Shown here: one piece after another, positions 16,955-27,008 of the stretch
Layout of the letters: each line of letters starts with the position of its first letter
Numbering within the stretch: position 1 is the first letter of the stretch
Assembly (NCBI GenBank): GCA_031276075.1
Contig: JAISNU010000044.1
Coordinates: 1 to 46,525, forward strand
DNA from: Campylobacteraceae bacterium
GTDB taxonomy: Bacteria > Campylobacterota > Campylobacteria > Campylobacterales > Campylobacteraceae
Reading direction: 5' to 3'
Length of the DNA stretch: 46,525 nucleotides
Notes under the pieces: generated by a model
Database searches by the model: none
Seen by the model: only the letters and a program-made list of their open reading frames with translations
Told to the model about the DNA's origin: nothing
Made by a program: the position numbers and the translations under genes

Positions 16955-17754
16955 AGGCTTTTTTTCATTATTTGGGCGATTTTTGTTTCGTCGTACACAT
17001 TGTCAAAAAATATATTAAAAGCAAAAACAGCTTGATACAAAAGCATATCTGAACCATCTTTATATTTCAGCCCAAATTCATCGCAGAGCTTTAAAAACGG
17101 CGTTTTTTTATTGTAAATAGCGTCAAATCCAAACCTCGCGCTTTTTAGCGTTTCATTTAGTATTTCTGCGGGGGCGGGCAGGACATTGTCTTTTAATCCT
17201 GCTGTTGTTGTGTTGATAACAATATCGTATTTTTTCGGTGCAAAACTTCCCCATGAAAAGCTTTTAAAGCCTTTTTGCCTGAAAAATTCCAATCTTTCAA
17301 CACTTCTGTTGAGGATAGCCGTCTCAATGCCGTTTTGCCTCAAAATAAATGCGATTGCTTTAGCCGCGCCGCCTGCTCCCAATACAAGGGCGTTTTCTAC
17401 TTTACCAAACTCTTTTATTGCTTCAAAAAAGCCGTCCGCGTCTGTATTGAAGCCGATAAGTTTATCGTTTTTTTTGACTATCGTATTTACGGCTTCTATC
17501 TGTGCAGCTATGCCCTCTATTTTATCGCATACGCTAAACGCCGCCTCTTTGTGCGGCACGGTTATATTCGCACCCTCATATGTCAAAAGAGTTTCTCTCA
17601 ACTTGCCGCCGTTTTCAAGCAATATTTTTGTATAAGCCGCATCTATGCTGAAAGCTTTATACGCCGCATTGTGAAGTTTTGGCGATATGGAGTGTTCTAT
17701 GGGATTTCCGATGACGCAAAATTGTTTCATATTTTTAAGCAGGTCGGCGAACAC
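16951..17754 (-). CDS. aroE: Shikimate dehydrogenase
   Basis: CVIGNPIEHSISPKLHN, GANITVPHK, GAGGAAKAI. Confidence 0.95.
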   Translation of the reverse strand: MFADLLKNMKQFCVIGNPIEHSISPKLHNAAYKAFSIDAAYTKILLENGGKLRETLLTYEGANITVPHKEAAFSVCDKIEGIAAQIEAVNTIVKKNDKLIGFNTDADGFFEAIKEFGKVENALVLGAGGAAKAIAFILRQNGIETAILNRSVERLEFFRQKGFKSFSWGSFAPKKYDIVINTTTAGLKDNVLPAPAEILNETLKSARFGFDAIYNKKTPFLKLCDEFGLKYKDGSDMLLYQAVFAFNIFFDNVYDETKIAQIMKKSL

Positions 17755-17763
17755 CGACCCTTG

Positions 17764-18414
17764 CTATTTTACTTGATAAAGAAATGCATCTTTGCTGATG
17801 CCGCTTTTGACATCAATGAGCGCAGCTCTTGCGTCTTTGTCTGAACTGTACGGACCTATGAGAGTTTTTGTAACCTGTTTTGAATTAACGGTTGTTTTAT
17901 GTAACCGATATGAATATCCTTTTTTGGTAATGCCGTCCAAAAAGCTTTTTGCCGGCGCATTTGCGGCAGAATTTACCTGTATGTACCAGCCTTTTGGCGT
18001 TGCGGTCTGGCTTGAAGGGTTTTCTGATTTAATCTGCTGTGATGACGGCTGTTTGACATTTTCTTCCACTTTAATAGTCGGAGCGGGATCAGCAATTTGC
18101 GTTTCATTTTGTATTACCGTTATTTCAGTGATTTGAGATGATACATTTTCTTCAATATTTTCAATTATGGAGTTATTCTCTTCCGTAAGCGGTGCAATAG
18201 TTTGAATATTTGTACTCTCTTCAAGCATAGATTCGGTTAATGTATTTTGCGGCTGTTCATCACTTTTATTGATAAATCTCATTATCATCAGCACTACAAC
18301 AAACAACAATATTAAAAGTACGGCAATAACGAGCAGCCTCTTTACTTTGACTACGGCGCTGTTTTTGGAATTCATCTGTTCCAATAAAATATCGCTTAAC
18401 TCATGTTCTTCCAT
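17764..18414 (-). CDS. SPOR-domain membrane protein
   Basis: N-terminal TM and C-terminal SPOR-like repeat GWYIQVNSAANAPAKSFLDGITKKGYSYRL. Confidence 0.75.
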   Translation of the reverse strand: MEEHELSDILLEQMNSKNSAVVKVKRLLVIAVLLILLFVVVLMIMRFINKSDEQPQNTLTESMLEESTNIQTIAPLTEENNSIIENIEENVSSQITEITVIQNETQIADPAPTIKVEENVKQPSSQQIKSENPSSQTATPKGWYIQVNSAANAPAKSFLDGITKKGYSYRLHKTTVNSKQVTKTLIGPYSSDKDARAALIDVKSGISKDAFLYQVK

Positions 18415-18424
18415 TTTTCCTCCC

Positions 18425-19672
18425 TTAATAAGTAGCTCTGTCGTAAATGATAAATTTAGACGAGAGCTCTTTTACCTCTTTTTTGACTTTTTCTTGAACT
18501 GATGCATTGTCTATATTGTTCAAAACTTCTGCTATTTTTTCGGCGATAAATGTAAATTCACTCTCTTTCATACCGCGCGAAGTAAGAGCCGGCGAACCTA
18601 TTCTGATGCCGGAAGTTACAAACGGACTTCTTGTCTCTCCCGGGACTGTATTTTTATTTACCGTAATACCTGCGTTTTCAAGCGCATGGTCGGCGTCTTT
18701 GCCGCTGAATTTTTTATCTAAAAAGCTAAGCAGTATCAAGTGGTTATCCGTACCTTTGCTTACGACATCAAATCCTTTTTGAGAAAGTACATCTGCTAAA
18801 ATTTTGGCATTTATTTTAACTTGTTTGGCGTAGATTTTCCACTCCGGTTTTAGATTTTCACCAAATCCCACGGCTTTAGCGGCTATGACATGTTCCAAAG
18901 GACCGCCTTGAATACCCGGAAATATTGCGGAATTTATCTTTTTTGACAACTCTTCATCATTCGTCATGATAATGCCGCCTCTTGGACCTCTTAGCGTTTT
19001 ATGCGTTGTTGTCGTAACGATATGAGCGTGCGGGAATGGATCTTGATGTTCGCCTGCCGCAACAAGTCCTGCTATATGCGCAATATCCGCAAACAGATAT
19101 GCGCCGACTTCATCTGCTATGCTTCTAAAAGCTTTAAAATCAATCTCTCTGGGATATGCAGACGCGCCGCATACTACCATTTGCGGACGAACTATTTTAG
19201 CTATCTCTCTTACTTTGTCGTAATTGATTCTGCCGTCCAACTCAACGCCGTAAGAAAAACTTTGATAATTTTTGCCTGAACTGCTTACCTTTGCGCCATG
19301 CGTTAAGTGCCCTCCATGGCTTAGATCCATACCTAAAATCTTATCATAAGGTTTTAAGAGAGCCTGATATACGGCTTGATTTGCCTGCGAACCGGAATTT
19401 GGCTGTACATTTACATATTGGCAGTTAAAAAGTTTTTTAGCTCTAATTATCGCTATATTTTCTATCTTATCCACGACTTCGCAGCCGCCGTAATATCTTT
19501 TTGAAGGGTATCCTTCGGCGTACTTATTTGTCAAAATACTGCCCATAGCCTCTATAACGGCTTTTGAGGCGAAATTTTCACTTGCTATCATTTCAAGACT
19601 ATAACTTTGCCGCTCTAATTCCTGCTCAAAAAGTGTATAAATTTCAGGGTCGTTTTTAGCTAAAAAACTCAT
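18425..19672 (-). CDS. glyA: Serine hydroxymethyltransferase
   Basis: [34 protein letters not shown]. Confidence 0.97.
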   Translation of the reverse strand: MSFLAKNDPEIYTLFEQELERQSYSLEMIASENFASKAVIEAMGSILTNKYAEGYPSKRYYGGCEVVDKIENIAIIRAKKLFNCQYVNVQPNSGSQANQAVYQALLKPYDKILGMDLSHGGHLTHGAKVSSSGKNYQSFSYGVELDGRINYDKVREIAKIVRPQMVVCGASAYPREIDFKAFRSIADEVGAYLFADIAHIAGLVAAGEHQDPFPHAHIVTTTTHKTLRGPRGGIIMTNDEELSKKINSAIFPGIQGGPLEHVIAAKAVGFGENLKPEWKIYAKQVKINAKILADVLSQKGFDVVSKGTDNHLILLSFLDKKFSGKDADHALENAGITVNKNTVPGETRSPFVTSGIRIGSPALTSRGMKESEFTFIAEKIAEVLNNIDNASVQEKVKKEVKELSSKFIIYDRATY

Positions 19673-21192
19673 TTATTGTCTCCTTCATCATTTTGTTTAT
19701 CATTTGATTTTATCTGTTTCATCGCGGGAAATAATATAACATCTCTGATTGAGATTTGATTTGTCAAAAGCATGACAAGTCTGTCTATGCCAAGCCCTTC
19801 TCCTGCCGTCGGCGCAAAACCGTATCCCAAAGCTTTGATATAATCCTCGTCCATCTCATGCGCTTCGTCGTCGCCTGCAGCTTTAGCTTCAAGCTGCGCT
19901 GCAAAACGCGAATATTGGTCTAAAGGGTCGTTTAATTCGTTAAAACCGTTTGCAAGCTCGCTGCCTGCGATAAACAGTTCAAATCTTTCGGCTATATTTT
20001 TATCTTTGTCGCTTCTTCTGGATAATGGGCTAATCTCAACAGGATAATCAATGACAAAAGTCGGATTTATAAGCTTATCTTCTACATAGTTATCAAAAAG
20101 TTCGGCTTGAAGCTGTCCTCTGTTCAGATTTGGTTTGACATCAAAACCATCTTTTTTGAGTTTGCTTTCAATGGCTTTTTTGTCGTCCAAAATGGAAGCG
20201 TCAATGTTTCCGATATTGATGAGCGCGTCCTTAAACGAAATCTTTTGAAACGGTTTTGAAAAATCTATAGTTTTATCATTGTACGGCAAAATTTCAGGCA
20301 AATCAAGCGTTTCAAGCAGTACATGCAGCAGTTTTTCAGTCAAATCCATTAAATCCTTATAATTATGATGCGCCCAATAAAACTCAATGGTTGTAAATTC
20401 AGGATTGTGCGTAGCATCCAACCCTTCGTTTCTGAAATTTCTATTTATCTCAAAAACAGCGTTAAATCCGCCGACAATGAGTCTTTTCAGATACAGTTCA
20501 GGAGCAATTCTAAGGTATCTTTCAACCCCCAAAGCATTATGAAAAGTAACGAACGGTTTTGCATTTGCGCCTCCCGGTATCGGGTGCATCATGGGAGTTT
20601 CAACTTCCAAAAATCCATGCTCTTCAAAAAACCTCCTAACCATGCTGATGATTTTACTTCTTGCCTTGAAAGTCTGCTTAACTTCCGGATTCATGATAAT
20701 ATCAAGGTACCGCTGGCGGTATCTAAGTTCTTTATCTTGAAGTCCATGAAACTTTTCAGGAAGCGGTGTTATGGATTTTGTCGCTATTTCAAGATTGGTT
20801 GTATGCAAAGATAATTCGCCCGTTTTTGTTATAAACGGATAGCCGCTTACTTGTACTATATCGCCCACATCAAGCAGTTTTTTGATATGAGTAAACCATT
20901 CTTCGCCAAGAGCTTCTTTGTTGAAATATATCTGTAAATCGCCGTCCTCGTCTTCTATTTTGGCGAAGACCGCTTTCCCCATCCATCGCAAAAATTTTAC
21001 TCTGCCGATAAGCGTCAATGTTATTTTGTCGTCTTTTTTCTCTTCCAAGTCATTTATATAAGCAAATCTTTTTTTAAATTCGCCTGTATTTATATCCCTT
21101 TTTGTTTCATGTCTGTATGGATTTTTGCCAATAGCTTTAAGCGTTTCGGCTTTTTCAAGTCGTTGTAATTCAAGCTGGTTTGTAAAAAACAA
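19669..21192 (-). CDS. lysS: Lysyl-tRNA synthetase, class II
   Basis: [38 protein letters not shown]. Confidence 0.97.
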   Translation of the reverse strand: MFFTNQLELQRLEKAETLKAIGKNPYRHETKRDINTGEFKKRFAYINDLEEKKDDKITLTLIGRVKFLRWMGKAVFAKIEDEDGDLQIYFNKEALGEEWFTHIKKLLDVGDIVQVSGYPFITKTGELSLHTTNLEIATKSITPLPEKFHGLQDKELRYRQRYLDIIMNPEVKQTFKARSKIISMVRRFFEEHGFLEVETPMMHPIPGGANAKPFVTFHNALGVERYLRIAPELYLKRLIVGGFNAVFEINRNFRNEGLDATHNPEFTTIEFYWAHHNYKDLMDLTEKLLHVLLETLDLPEILPYNDKTIDFSKPFQKISFKDALINIGNIDASILDDKKAIESKLKKDGFDVKPNLNRGQLQAELFDNYVEDKLINPTFVIDYPVEISPLSRRSDKDKNIAERFELFIAGSELANGFNELNDPLDQYSRFAAQLEAKAAGDDEAHEMDEDYIKALGYGFAPTAGEGLGIDRLVMLLTNQISIRDVILFPAMKQIKSNDKQNDEGDNK

Positions 21193-21202
21193 TTTTTTTC
21201 CT

Positions 21203-21661
21203 TTATTTACTCTGGCAGTTATTGCAAATACCGTAAAGCTGCATAAGATGTCCGGTGAGTTTGAAATTGTTGTTTTTCGCGATTTTTTCTTGCAGTTTTT
21301 CTATGGATTTGTCTTCAAATTCCACAATCTGCCCGCAGTTTTTACAAATTATATGATCATGGTGCGGTTTGTTGCCAAGCTCAAATTTTTTACCTTGACT
21401 GCCGAAAGAGAGCGAAGTAACGATATCGGACTCTTCCAATACATTCAGCGTTCTGTAAACTGTTGCTATGCCTACATTTAAATCAGGATATTTCTCTTTA
21501 ATCATCAAATATAAAGCATCGGGCGTAAAGTGTCCGTTATTAGAGTAAAGCGTTTTTAAAATCACTTCTCTTTGCAGGGTAAACTTTAATCCGTTTCTTT
21601 TAAGAATATCCTTAAAATTTGCGAGCAGCGCGTCATACTCAATATTCTCAAGTTTTTTCAT
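21203..21661 (-). CDS. fur: Ferric uptake regulator family protein
   Basis: [37 protein letters not shown]. Confidence 0.9.
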   Translation of the reverse strand: MKKLENIEYDALLANFKDILKRNGLKFTLQREVILKTLYSNNGHFTPDALYLMIKEKYPDLNVGIATVYRTLNVLEESDIVTSLSFGSQGKKFELGNKPHHDHIICKNCGQIVEFEDKSIEKLQEKIAKNNNFKLTGHLMQLYGICNNCQSK

Positions 21662-21672
21662 GTTGTCTCCTT

Positions 21673-22281
21673 TTACTCAATCGGGGTTAATGATATATTG
21701 ATATCATCAATCGTGATTTCGTTTACATTGTCAAGTATAAATTCTATATCTTCTTCAACATTTTCTGTTATGTCAGTTATGTTTTCATGTATGATTTTTA
21801 ACTCCATGTTCAATATTTTACTGCCCGTAAACAGAAATTTTTCATACAAAAAGCTATTTTCCAGCGCATTGTCAAGTTTGGTTCTTGCGAATTCAATATT
21901 TGAAATGGCAAATATAATAACCGAAAATATCAGGAACATTTTCAAACAACAGAAAACAAATCCAAAAAATCTGTTAAGGCTTGCCATTATGCCCAAATTG
22001 AAAAGTTTTGAAATTATCAATCCAGCCATAAAACAAAAAAACCATACAAAAAGCAGGGTAATAACAAAACCTACAAGCTGCGCTGCTGCTTCATTTTGCA
22101 TTGTATATATATTTTCGTTAATAATTTTCCCGACATTGTTCCCAAAACGGGCGGCGAGAAAAATACCGCCTGCTATCCCCAGCAGATTGAACAGCTCTTT
22201 GACAAAACCGTTTATAGCTCCTCTAATGCCGACAAGAGCGATAATTATAACAATTAATATATCAAACCATGAAAAATCCAT
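21673..22281 (-). CDS. cvpA: CvpA family membrane protein
   Basis: [40 protein letters not shown]. Confidence 0.85.
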   Translation of the reverse strand: MDFSWFDILIVIIIALVGIRGAINGFVKELFNLLGIAGGIFLAARFGNNVGKIINENIYTMQNEAAAQLVGFVITLLFVWFFCFMAGLIISKLFNLGIMASLNRFFGFVFCCLKMFLIFSVIIFAISNIEFARTKLDNALENSFLYEKFLFTGSKILNMELKIIHENITDITENVEEDIEFILDNVNEITIDDINISLTPIE

Positions 22282-22284
22282 ATT

Positions 22285-23361
22285 TTATCCACCTACTGTT
22301 ATAAGATTGGTAAGTTCCTGTTGCTGCGTAGAGTGCCGCAAAGCGTTTTCTTTGGTGATAAGATTGGCTTTTATGGCGTCTATTATGGATTGTGTTTGGG
22401 TTATCATGCCGGACTGAGTCTTATTGAGCTGCATTTGTGAATATATTTGATGTACTTTATCTTCTCTGATGAGGTTTGAGATAGCAGGATTTGATATCAA
22501 AATCTCAAACATAGCAACTCGTCCGCCCCCAACTTTCGGCAGCAGCGCCTGAGAGATAACCGCCGTAAGCGAAACCGAGAGCATATTTCTTATCTGAACC
22601 TGTTCATTTCCTTCAAAGCTGTCTATAATACGATTAATGGTTTGAACGGCTGAAGTAGTATGCAGCGTTGCAAAAACCAAGTGCCCCGTCTCTGCCGCAG
22701 TAACAGCCGTAGCCATCGTTTCTCTGTCTCTCATTTCGCCCACAAGCACAATATCAGGATCTTCACGCAATGCGTATTTAAGAGCATTAGCAAAACTTTT
22801 TGTATCTTCGCCGACGCTTCTCATAGAAAAGAGCGATTTTTTGTTCTCATGGATAAACTCTATTGGATCTTCAATTGTAATAATATGTTTATGGTCTGTA
22901 TTATTTATTTCGTTCAACATTGCCGCAAGAGTAGTTGATTTACCGCTTCCTGTCGGTCCTGTTACAAGCACCAAACCTTTCTCTCTTTTTGTGATTGCTT
23001 TAAAAATAGGGGGCGATTTTAATTCATCCAATGTTGGAATAACAACGGGAATTGTACGAAAAGCCGCCGCCAGATCGCCGTTCATCGTATAGTAATAATT
23101 CACACGAAAACGCCCGGCTTCGGGCAAATGTATAGAAAAATCAAGCTCTTTATTCTCTTCAAGATTTTTTTTCTGTTTGTCGGTGATAAGAGTGTAACAC
23201 ATCTCTTTTATCGTTGCGCCGTCTAATTTGGGCATATTTACGGCTGTCAGCTTTCCGTCTATCCTTATCTGCGGTTCGCTTCTGCTGACAAGATGCAAAT
23301 CAGAAGCCTTATAGGCTACGACATTTTTCAGTAAAGCTCTAATATTCGGAATATCTGCCAT
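22285..23361 (-). CDS. pilT: PilT-like twitching motility/retraction ATPase
   Basis: ASDLHLVSRSEPQIRIDGKL, GPTGSGKSTT, EDPIEF, LVGEMRDRETM. Confidence 0.9.
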   Translation of the reverse strand: MADIPNIRALLKNVVAYKASDLHLVSRSEPQIRIDGKLTAVNMPKLDGATIKEMCYTLITDKQKKNLEENKELDFSIHLPEAGRFRVNYYYTMNGDLAAAFRTIPVVIPTLDELKSPPIFKAITKREKGLVLVTGPTGSGKSTTLAAMLNEINNTDHKHIITIEDPIEFIHENKKSLFSMRSVGEDTKSFANALKYALREDPDIVLVGEMRDRETMATAVTAAETGHLVFATLHTTSAVQTINRIIDSFEGNEQVQIRNMLSVSLTAVISQALLPKVGGGRVAMFEILISNPAISNLIREDKVHQIYSQMQLNKTQSGMITQTQSIIDAIKANLITKENALRHSTQQQELTNLITVGG

Positions 23362-23372
23362 GTGAACCTCTT

Positions 23373-23663
23373 TTATTCAATAATTTTAGGAACTATAAAG
23401 AAACCGTCTTGAGTTTTCGGAGCGTATTTAATAATAGTTTTAATAGTGTCCTCATCGTTTTTGGGCGTATCTTCGCGAAAAGGCGTTCCGCCCTCAACAG
23501 TTGTAAATGTTGCTTCATAAGCGCCCAAATCCAACTCATTCAGGTTTTCTACAAAATTTACAATTTCACTAAGCTGATTTATAATCTCTTCTCTTTTACC
23601 GCCTTCTACTTTCAAAGACGAGAGAGTTTCCAATTTTGAAAGCAATTTGCCGTCGATATTCAT
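23373..23663 (-). CDS. gatC: Glutamyl-tRNA(Gln)/aspartyl-tRNA(Asn) amidotransferase subunit C
   Basis: QLSEIVNFVENLNELD, FREDTPK, APKTQDGFFIVPKIIE. Confidence 0.92.
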   Translation of the reverse strand: MNIDGKLLSKLETLSSLKVEGGKREEIINQLSEIVNFVENLNELDLGAYEATFTTVEGGTPFREDTPKNDEDTIKTIIKYAPKTQDGFFIVPKIIE

Positions 23664-23808
23664 AAACAACCTTCACTTGAAAAAATAATAAATTAAGGAC
23701 AATTGTACCAAAATGAGTTTTCAATCGCGCTGAAATTGTGATTATTTGGATTTTATTTTTACTATGGTACTATATAACTTTTAATTTTAGAAATACAAAG
23801 GAAATAAC

Positions 23809-24375
23809 TTGGCTTTAAAAGAAAATATAGAAGCTCTGAAAAGTGAGCTTAATACGCAAGAAGAGCTGTTAAAAAACATCATTCAAGGCGAGCGCTTTTT
23901 TAAAAGACATAAGCGTTCAATAGTCGCCGTAACGGTTATTGTCGTTATTTTGCTGATTGGCTACGGCATAAACGGCGCGCTTAGCAAAAGCAATCTTAAA
24001 GCTTCTAATGAAGCTTATAAAACATTGCTTGTATTTCCTACAAACGAACAGGCTTTAAATACGCTAAAAAATAAAAATAAGCCGCTATACAGGGCATTTG
24101 TTTTTCAAGAAGCTTCCAAAAACGGCGACAATACTGCTTTGCAAACGCTTATAGATGAAGACAGTACCGATGTCATAGGTCAGCTTGCCGCTTATATATT
24201 GGGACAAAACAGCGAAGTCATGAGCGATTTTGCCGCTTTGCAAAGCGGTTATGAACTTTTGAAGGCGGGAAAAACGGACGAAGCAAACTTGAAATTTATA
24301 ACAATAACAAGCGGTGCGCTTTCGGAATTGGCAAAAGGTTTGGAGCATTACCAGCCAAGTAAACAGGAAAAATAA
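23809..24375 (+). CDS. Membrane-anchored TPR-like hypothetical protein
   Basis: Single TM then helical region; overlaps the lipoprotein gene downstream. Confidence 0.55.
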   Translation: MALKENIEALKSELNTQEELLKNIIQGERFFKRHKRSIVAVTVIVVILLIGYGINGALSKSNLKASNEAYKTLLVFPTNEQALNTLKNKNKPLYRAFVFQEASKNGDNTALQTLIDEDSTDVIGQLAAYILGQNSEVMSDFAALQSGYELLKAGKTDEANLKFITITSGALSELAKGLEHYQPSKQEK

Positions 24376-25382
24376 TGTTAAAAACAACAGTTTCAATATT
24401 TATACTGGCTTTGGCGTTGCTTTTTAATGGATGCGGCACAAAAAGACAGTATTTCAAATCGGACAGCGTTGAAGGCAGCATAAAATCAAGCGGTTCGCTC
24501 TCATCAAGCCTGAAAGAGGTCATGAGAAACGGAGCTTCCTCGAAAGACGGCAGTATCATTACCTTAAAAGGCGTTGAAAATAGTGTGCAGCTTGAAAAAG
24601 GATACAGTTTTTTTGGCGAATTTGACAATAAATTTATTACCATTTCGCCGGTTGGAGAGATACATGTGAAAAACAGTAACAATTTACTGCTCCATACTTT
24701 AAATCTCAATGCTATGATAGCTTCTGCCTCTATGGACGGCGAGACGCTTGCCGCAGTTACTTCGGACAATATGCTTTATCTTGCCGACATAAATACGGGA
24801 TATGTGTTTTTTCAAAAAAAGATGGATAACATGGCTGCTGTTGATTCCAGAATAGCCGCGCCGTATTTTTTGGGAAGTTTGGTGATATTCCCGACGCTTG
24901 ACGGTAAACTTGCAATAGTAGATAAAAACACTCAAACGATTGTAAACAGCGTTGTTGTAAGCGGCGAACGCGAGTTTAACAATATCATATTTTTAGATGT
25001 GTTGGGAGATAGAATGTTTGCCGCAACTGCCAAAAGAATTATCGCCATAAATTCGGACGGCGGTATAAATTTTATGGATGAAGAGATAAAAGACGCGGTG
25101 GTGGCTGATGAGAGAGTATTTATATTTACCAAAGACGGCAAAATATTTTTGTGCGATTTGGAGTTAAGAGTTTTGAGCGAAAAGAAGTTTCCTTTTGCAA
25201 TTTTTGCTGGTGTTTCGGCTGATAAAAAACTCTATATTTTGGAAAAAATGGGATATCTTATCAAAAGTGATTTAGAATTAAAAGAGTTTGAAATTTTTAA
25301 ATTTCCATCGAAAATAGATGATTTTTTGTTTATCGCCAAAGATAAAATCTTTTACAAAGACAATTTTTATGTATTAGAGTAA
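24375..25382 (+). CDS. Lipoprotein with beta-propeller-like (BamB/PQQ-like) repeats
   Basis: Lipobox LLFNGC; repeating strands with GKLAIVDKNT, GKIFLCDLE. Confidence 0.6.
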   Translation: MLKTTVSIFILALALLFNGCGTKRQYFKSDSVEGSIKSSGSLSSSLKEVMRNGASSKDGSIITLKGVENSVQLEKGYSFFGEFDNKFITISPVGEIHVKNSNNLLLHTLNLNAMIASASMDGETLAAVTSDNMLYLADINTGYVFFQKKMDNMAAVDSRIAAPYFLGSLVIFPTLDGKLAIVDKNTQTIVNSVVVSGEREFNNIIFLDVLGDRMFAATAKRIIAINSDGGINFMDEEIKDAVVADERVFIFTKDGKIFLCDLELRVLSEKKFPFAIFAGVSADKKLYILEKMGYLIKSDLELKEFEIFKFPSKIDDFLFIAKDKIFYKDNFYVLE

Positions 25383-25386
25383 AACC

Positions 25387-26001
25387 TTGATATTATGCGA
25401 TATTGGAAATACAAATGTTCATCTGTTCATGAATGGACATTTGCATATAAAAAGTGTGCATGAGTTTTCAAACCTGACTTTTAACGAGAAAGTTTATTAT
25501 ATTTGCGTCAATGATGATTTGAAGCCTTTTTTGCGTGTAAATAAAAACTTTTTTGATTTGGAGCCATATATACAATTTGATACAAAATATGTCGGCATGG
25601 GTATAGACAGAATTTGTGCATGCAAGGCTGTGCATGAAGGCGTAGTTGTGGATGCAGGCAGCGCTATCACGGTGGATATTATGAAAGAGGGCGTACATGC
25701 GGGCGGGTATATTTTGCCTGGATTTGCCGCTTACGCCGCCGCTTACATGTCTGTTTCATCACGCTTGAAACTTGATATTAATAGAAATGTAAAGCTTGAC
25801 GCGATGCCGAAAAATACGAAAGATGCGATAAGTTACGGCATAATAAAGCCGATAAAACTTATTATCAAAAACAGCGCCAAAAACAGGAAAATCTATTTTT
25901 GCGGCGGAGACGGCGAGTATTTGCGCAGTTTTTTTAAAAATGCTGTATATGATGAGATGCTGATTTTCAGGGTTCTTGAAAAAACATTTTTAAGTTTATA
26001 A
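25387..26001 (+). CDS. coaX: Type III pantothenate kinase
   Basis: CDIGNTNVH, GIDRICAC, DAGSAITVDI, GGYILPG. Confidence 0.9.
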   Translation: MILCDIGNTNVHLFMNGHLHIKSVHEFSNLTFNEKVYYICVNDDLKPFLRVNKNFFDLEPYIQFDTKYVGMGIDRICACKAVHEGVVVDAGSAITVDIMKEGVHAGGYILPGFAAYAAAYMSVSSRLKLDINRNVKLDAMPKNTKDAISYGIIKPIKLIIKNSAKNRKIYFCGGDGEYLRSFFKNAVYDEMLIFRVLEKTFLSL

Positions 26002-26013
26002 AGGGGAAAATAT

Positions 26014-26625
26014 ATGCTTACAATAGCGCTTCCTAAGGGAAGAATAGCAGAAGATACGCTAAAAATATTTGAAAAGAGTTTTAAAAAATCATTCGTTTTT
26101 GACGATAGAAAGCTTATTTTGCAGGAGGGAAATTTTAAATTTCTGCTTGTCAGAAGTCAAGATATTCCTGCATATGTTTTGCATCAGGCGGCAGATATCG
26201 GCGTGGCAGGGTTAGATGTATTGGAAGAGCAGGGGGCGAATTTAACGAGGCTGCTTGACATGGGAGTCGGCAAATGCAAAATTTGTGTCGGCGTACTCAA
26301 AAACAGAAAGCTTGATTTTTCGCTGCCAGAAATTAAAATAGCAACAAAAATGGAGAATATAACAAGAAATTATTTTTCTTCAAAAGCCGTATCGGTGAAT
26401 ATTATAAAGCTTTACGGTTCCATAGAGTTGGCGCCGCTTGTAGGGCTTGCGGATGCTATTGTGGATTTGGTGGAGACAGGAAGCACTATGGAGCAAAACG
26501 GACTTGAAATAGCTGAAATCATTTCTCACTCATCGGCGCATTTGGTTTGCAATAAAAACAGTTTTATATCAAAAAAAGAGGAGATACTCGCACTTTATGC
26601 GAGTATTAAAGAGGTTGTTTGTTAG
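26014..26625 (+). CDS. hisG: ATP phosphoribosyltransferase, short form
   Basis: LTIALPKGRIAEDTL, GVAGLDVLEE, DAIVDLVETGSTM. Confidence 0.95.
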   Translation: MLTIALPKGRIAEDTLKIFEKSFKKSFVFDDRKLILQEGNFKFLLVRSQDIPAYVLHQAADIGVAGLDVLEEQGANLTRLLDMGVGKCKICVGVLKNRKLDFSLPEIKIATKMENITRNYFSSKAVSVNIIKLYGSIELAPLVGLADAIVDLVETGSTMEQNGLEIAEIISHSSAHLVCNKNSFISKKEEILALYASIKEVVC

Positions 26626-26999
26626 TCAAGCAATTGTGCAATTTTAAAAATCTTCTCAGAAAGTTCAGGTTCTCTTAGCGGCTTTACCAAAAAGTCATGA
26701 GCGCCGTTTTCCAAAGCTTCATATTTTTTGGTTTCATCTGTTGTTAAAACTATTATAGGCATATTTTTCAATCCCTGCGAACGGATATTTGCCAAAAATT
26801 CTATACCGTCCATAACAGGCATTTTAATATCCAAAAGCACTACATCAACATCTTGTTCCTGTTTAAGAATGTTCAGCGCTTCAAGACCATTTGATGCTTC
26901 TATGACGCTTGACACATTTGGATTTTTTTTCAACATAACATTGACTAGTTTTAAGTTGATAAAGTCATCATCTACAGACAACACTTTAAGTTTTTTCAT
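26622..26999 (-). CDS. CheY-like single-domain response regulator
   Basis: VLSVDDDFINLKLV, VVLLDIKMPVMDGIEFL, HDFLVKPLRE. Confidence 0.9.
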   Translation of the reverse strand: MKKLKVLSVDDDFINLKLVNVMLKKNPNVSSVIEASNGLEALNILKQEQDVDVVLLDIKMPVMDGIEFLANIRSQGLKNMPIIVLTTDETKKYEALENGAHDFLVKPLREPELSEKIFKIAQLLD

Positions 27000-27008
27000 T
27001 CATTTTTC

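Noticed and set aside
21698-22417. 239-aa + strand ORF opposite cvpA and the start of pilT
   Set aside because: Long but exactly antisense to a conserved CvpA gene; no motif of its own.
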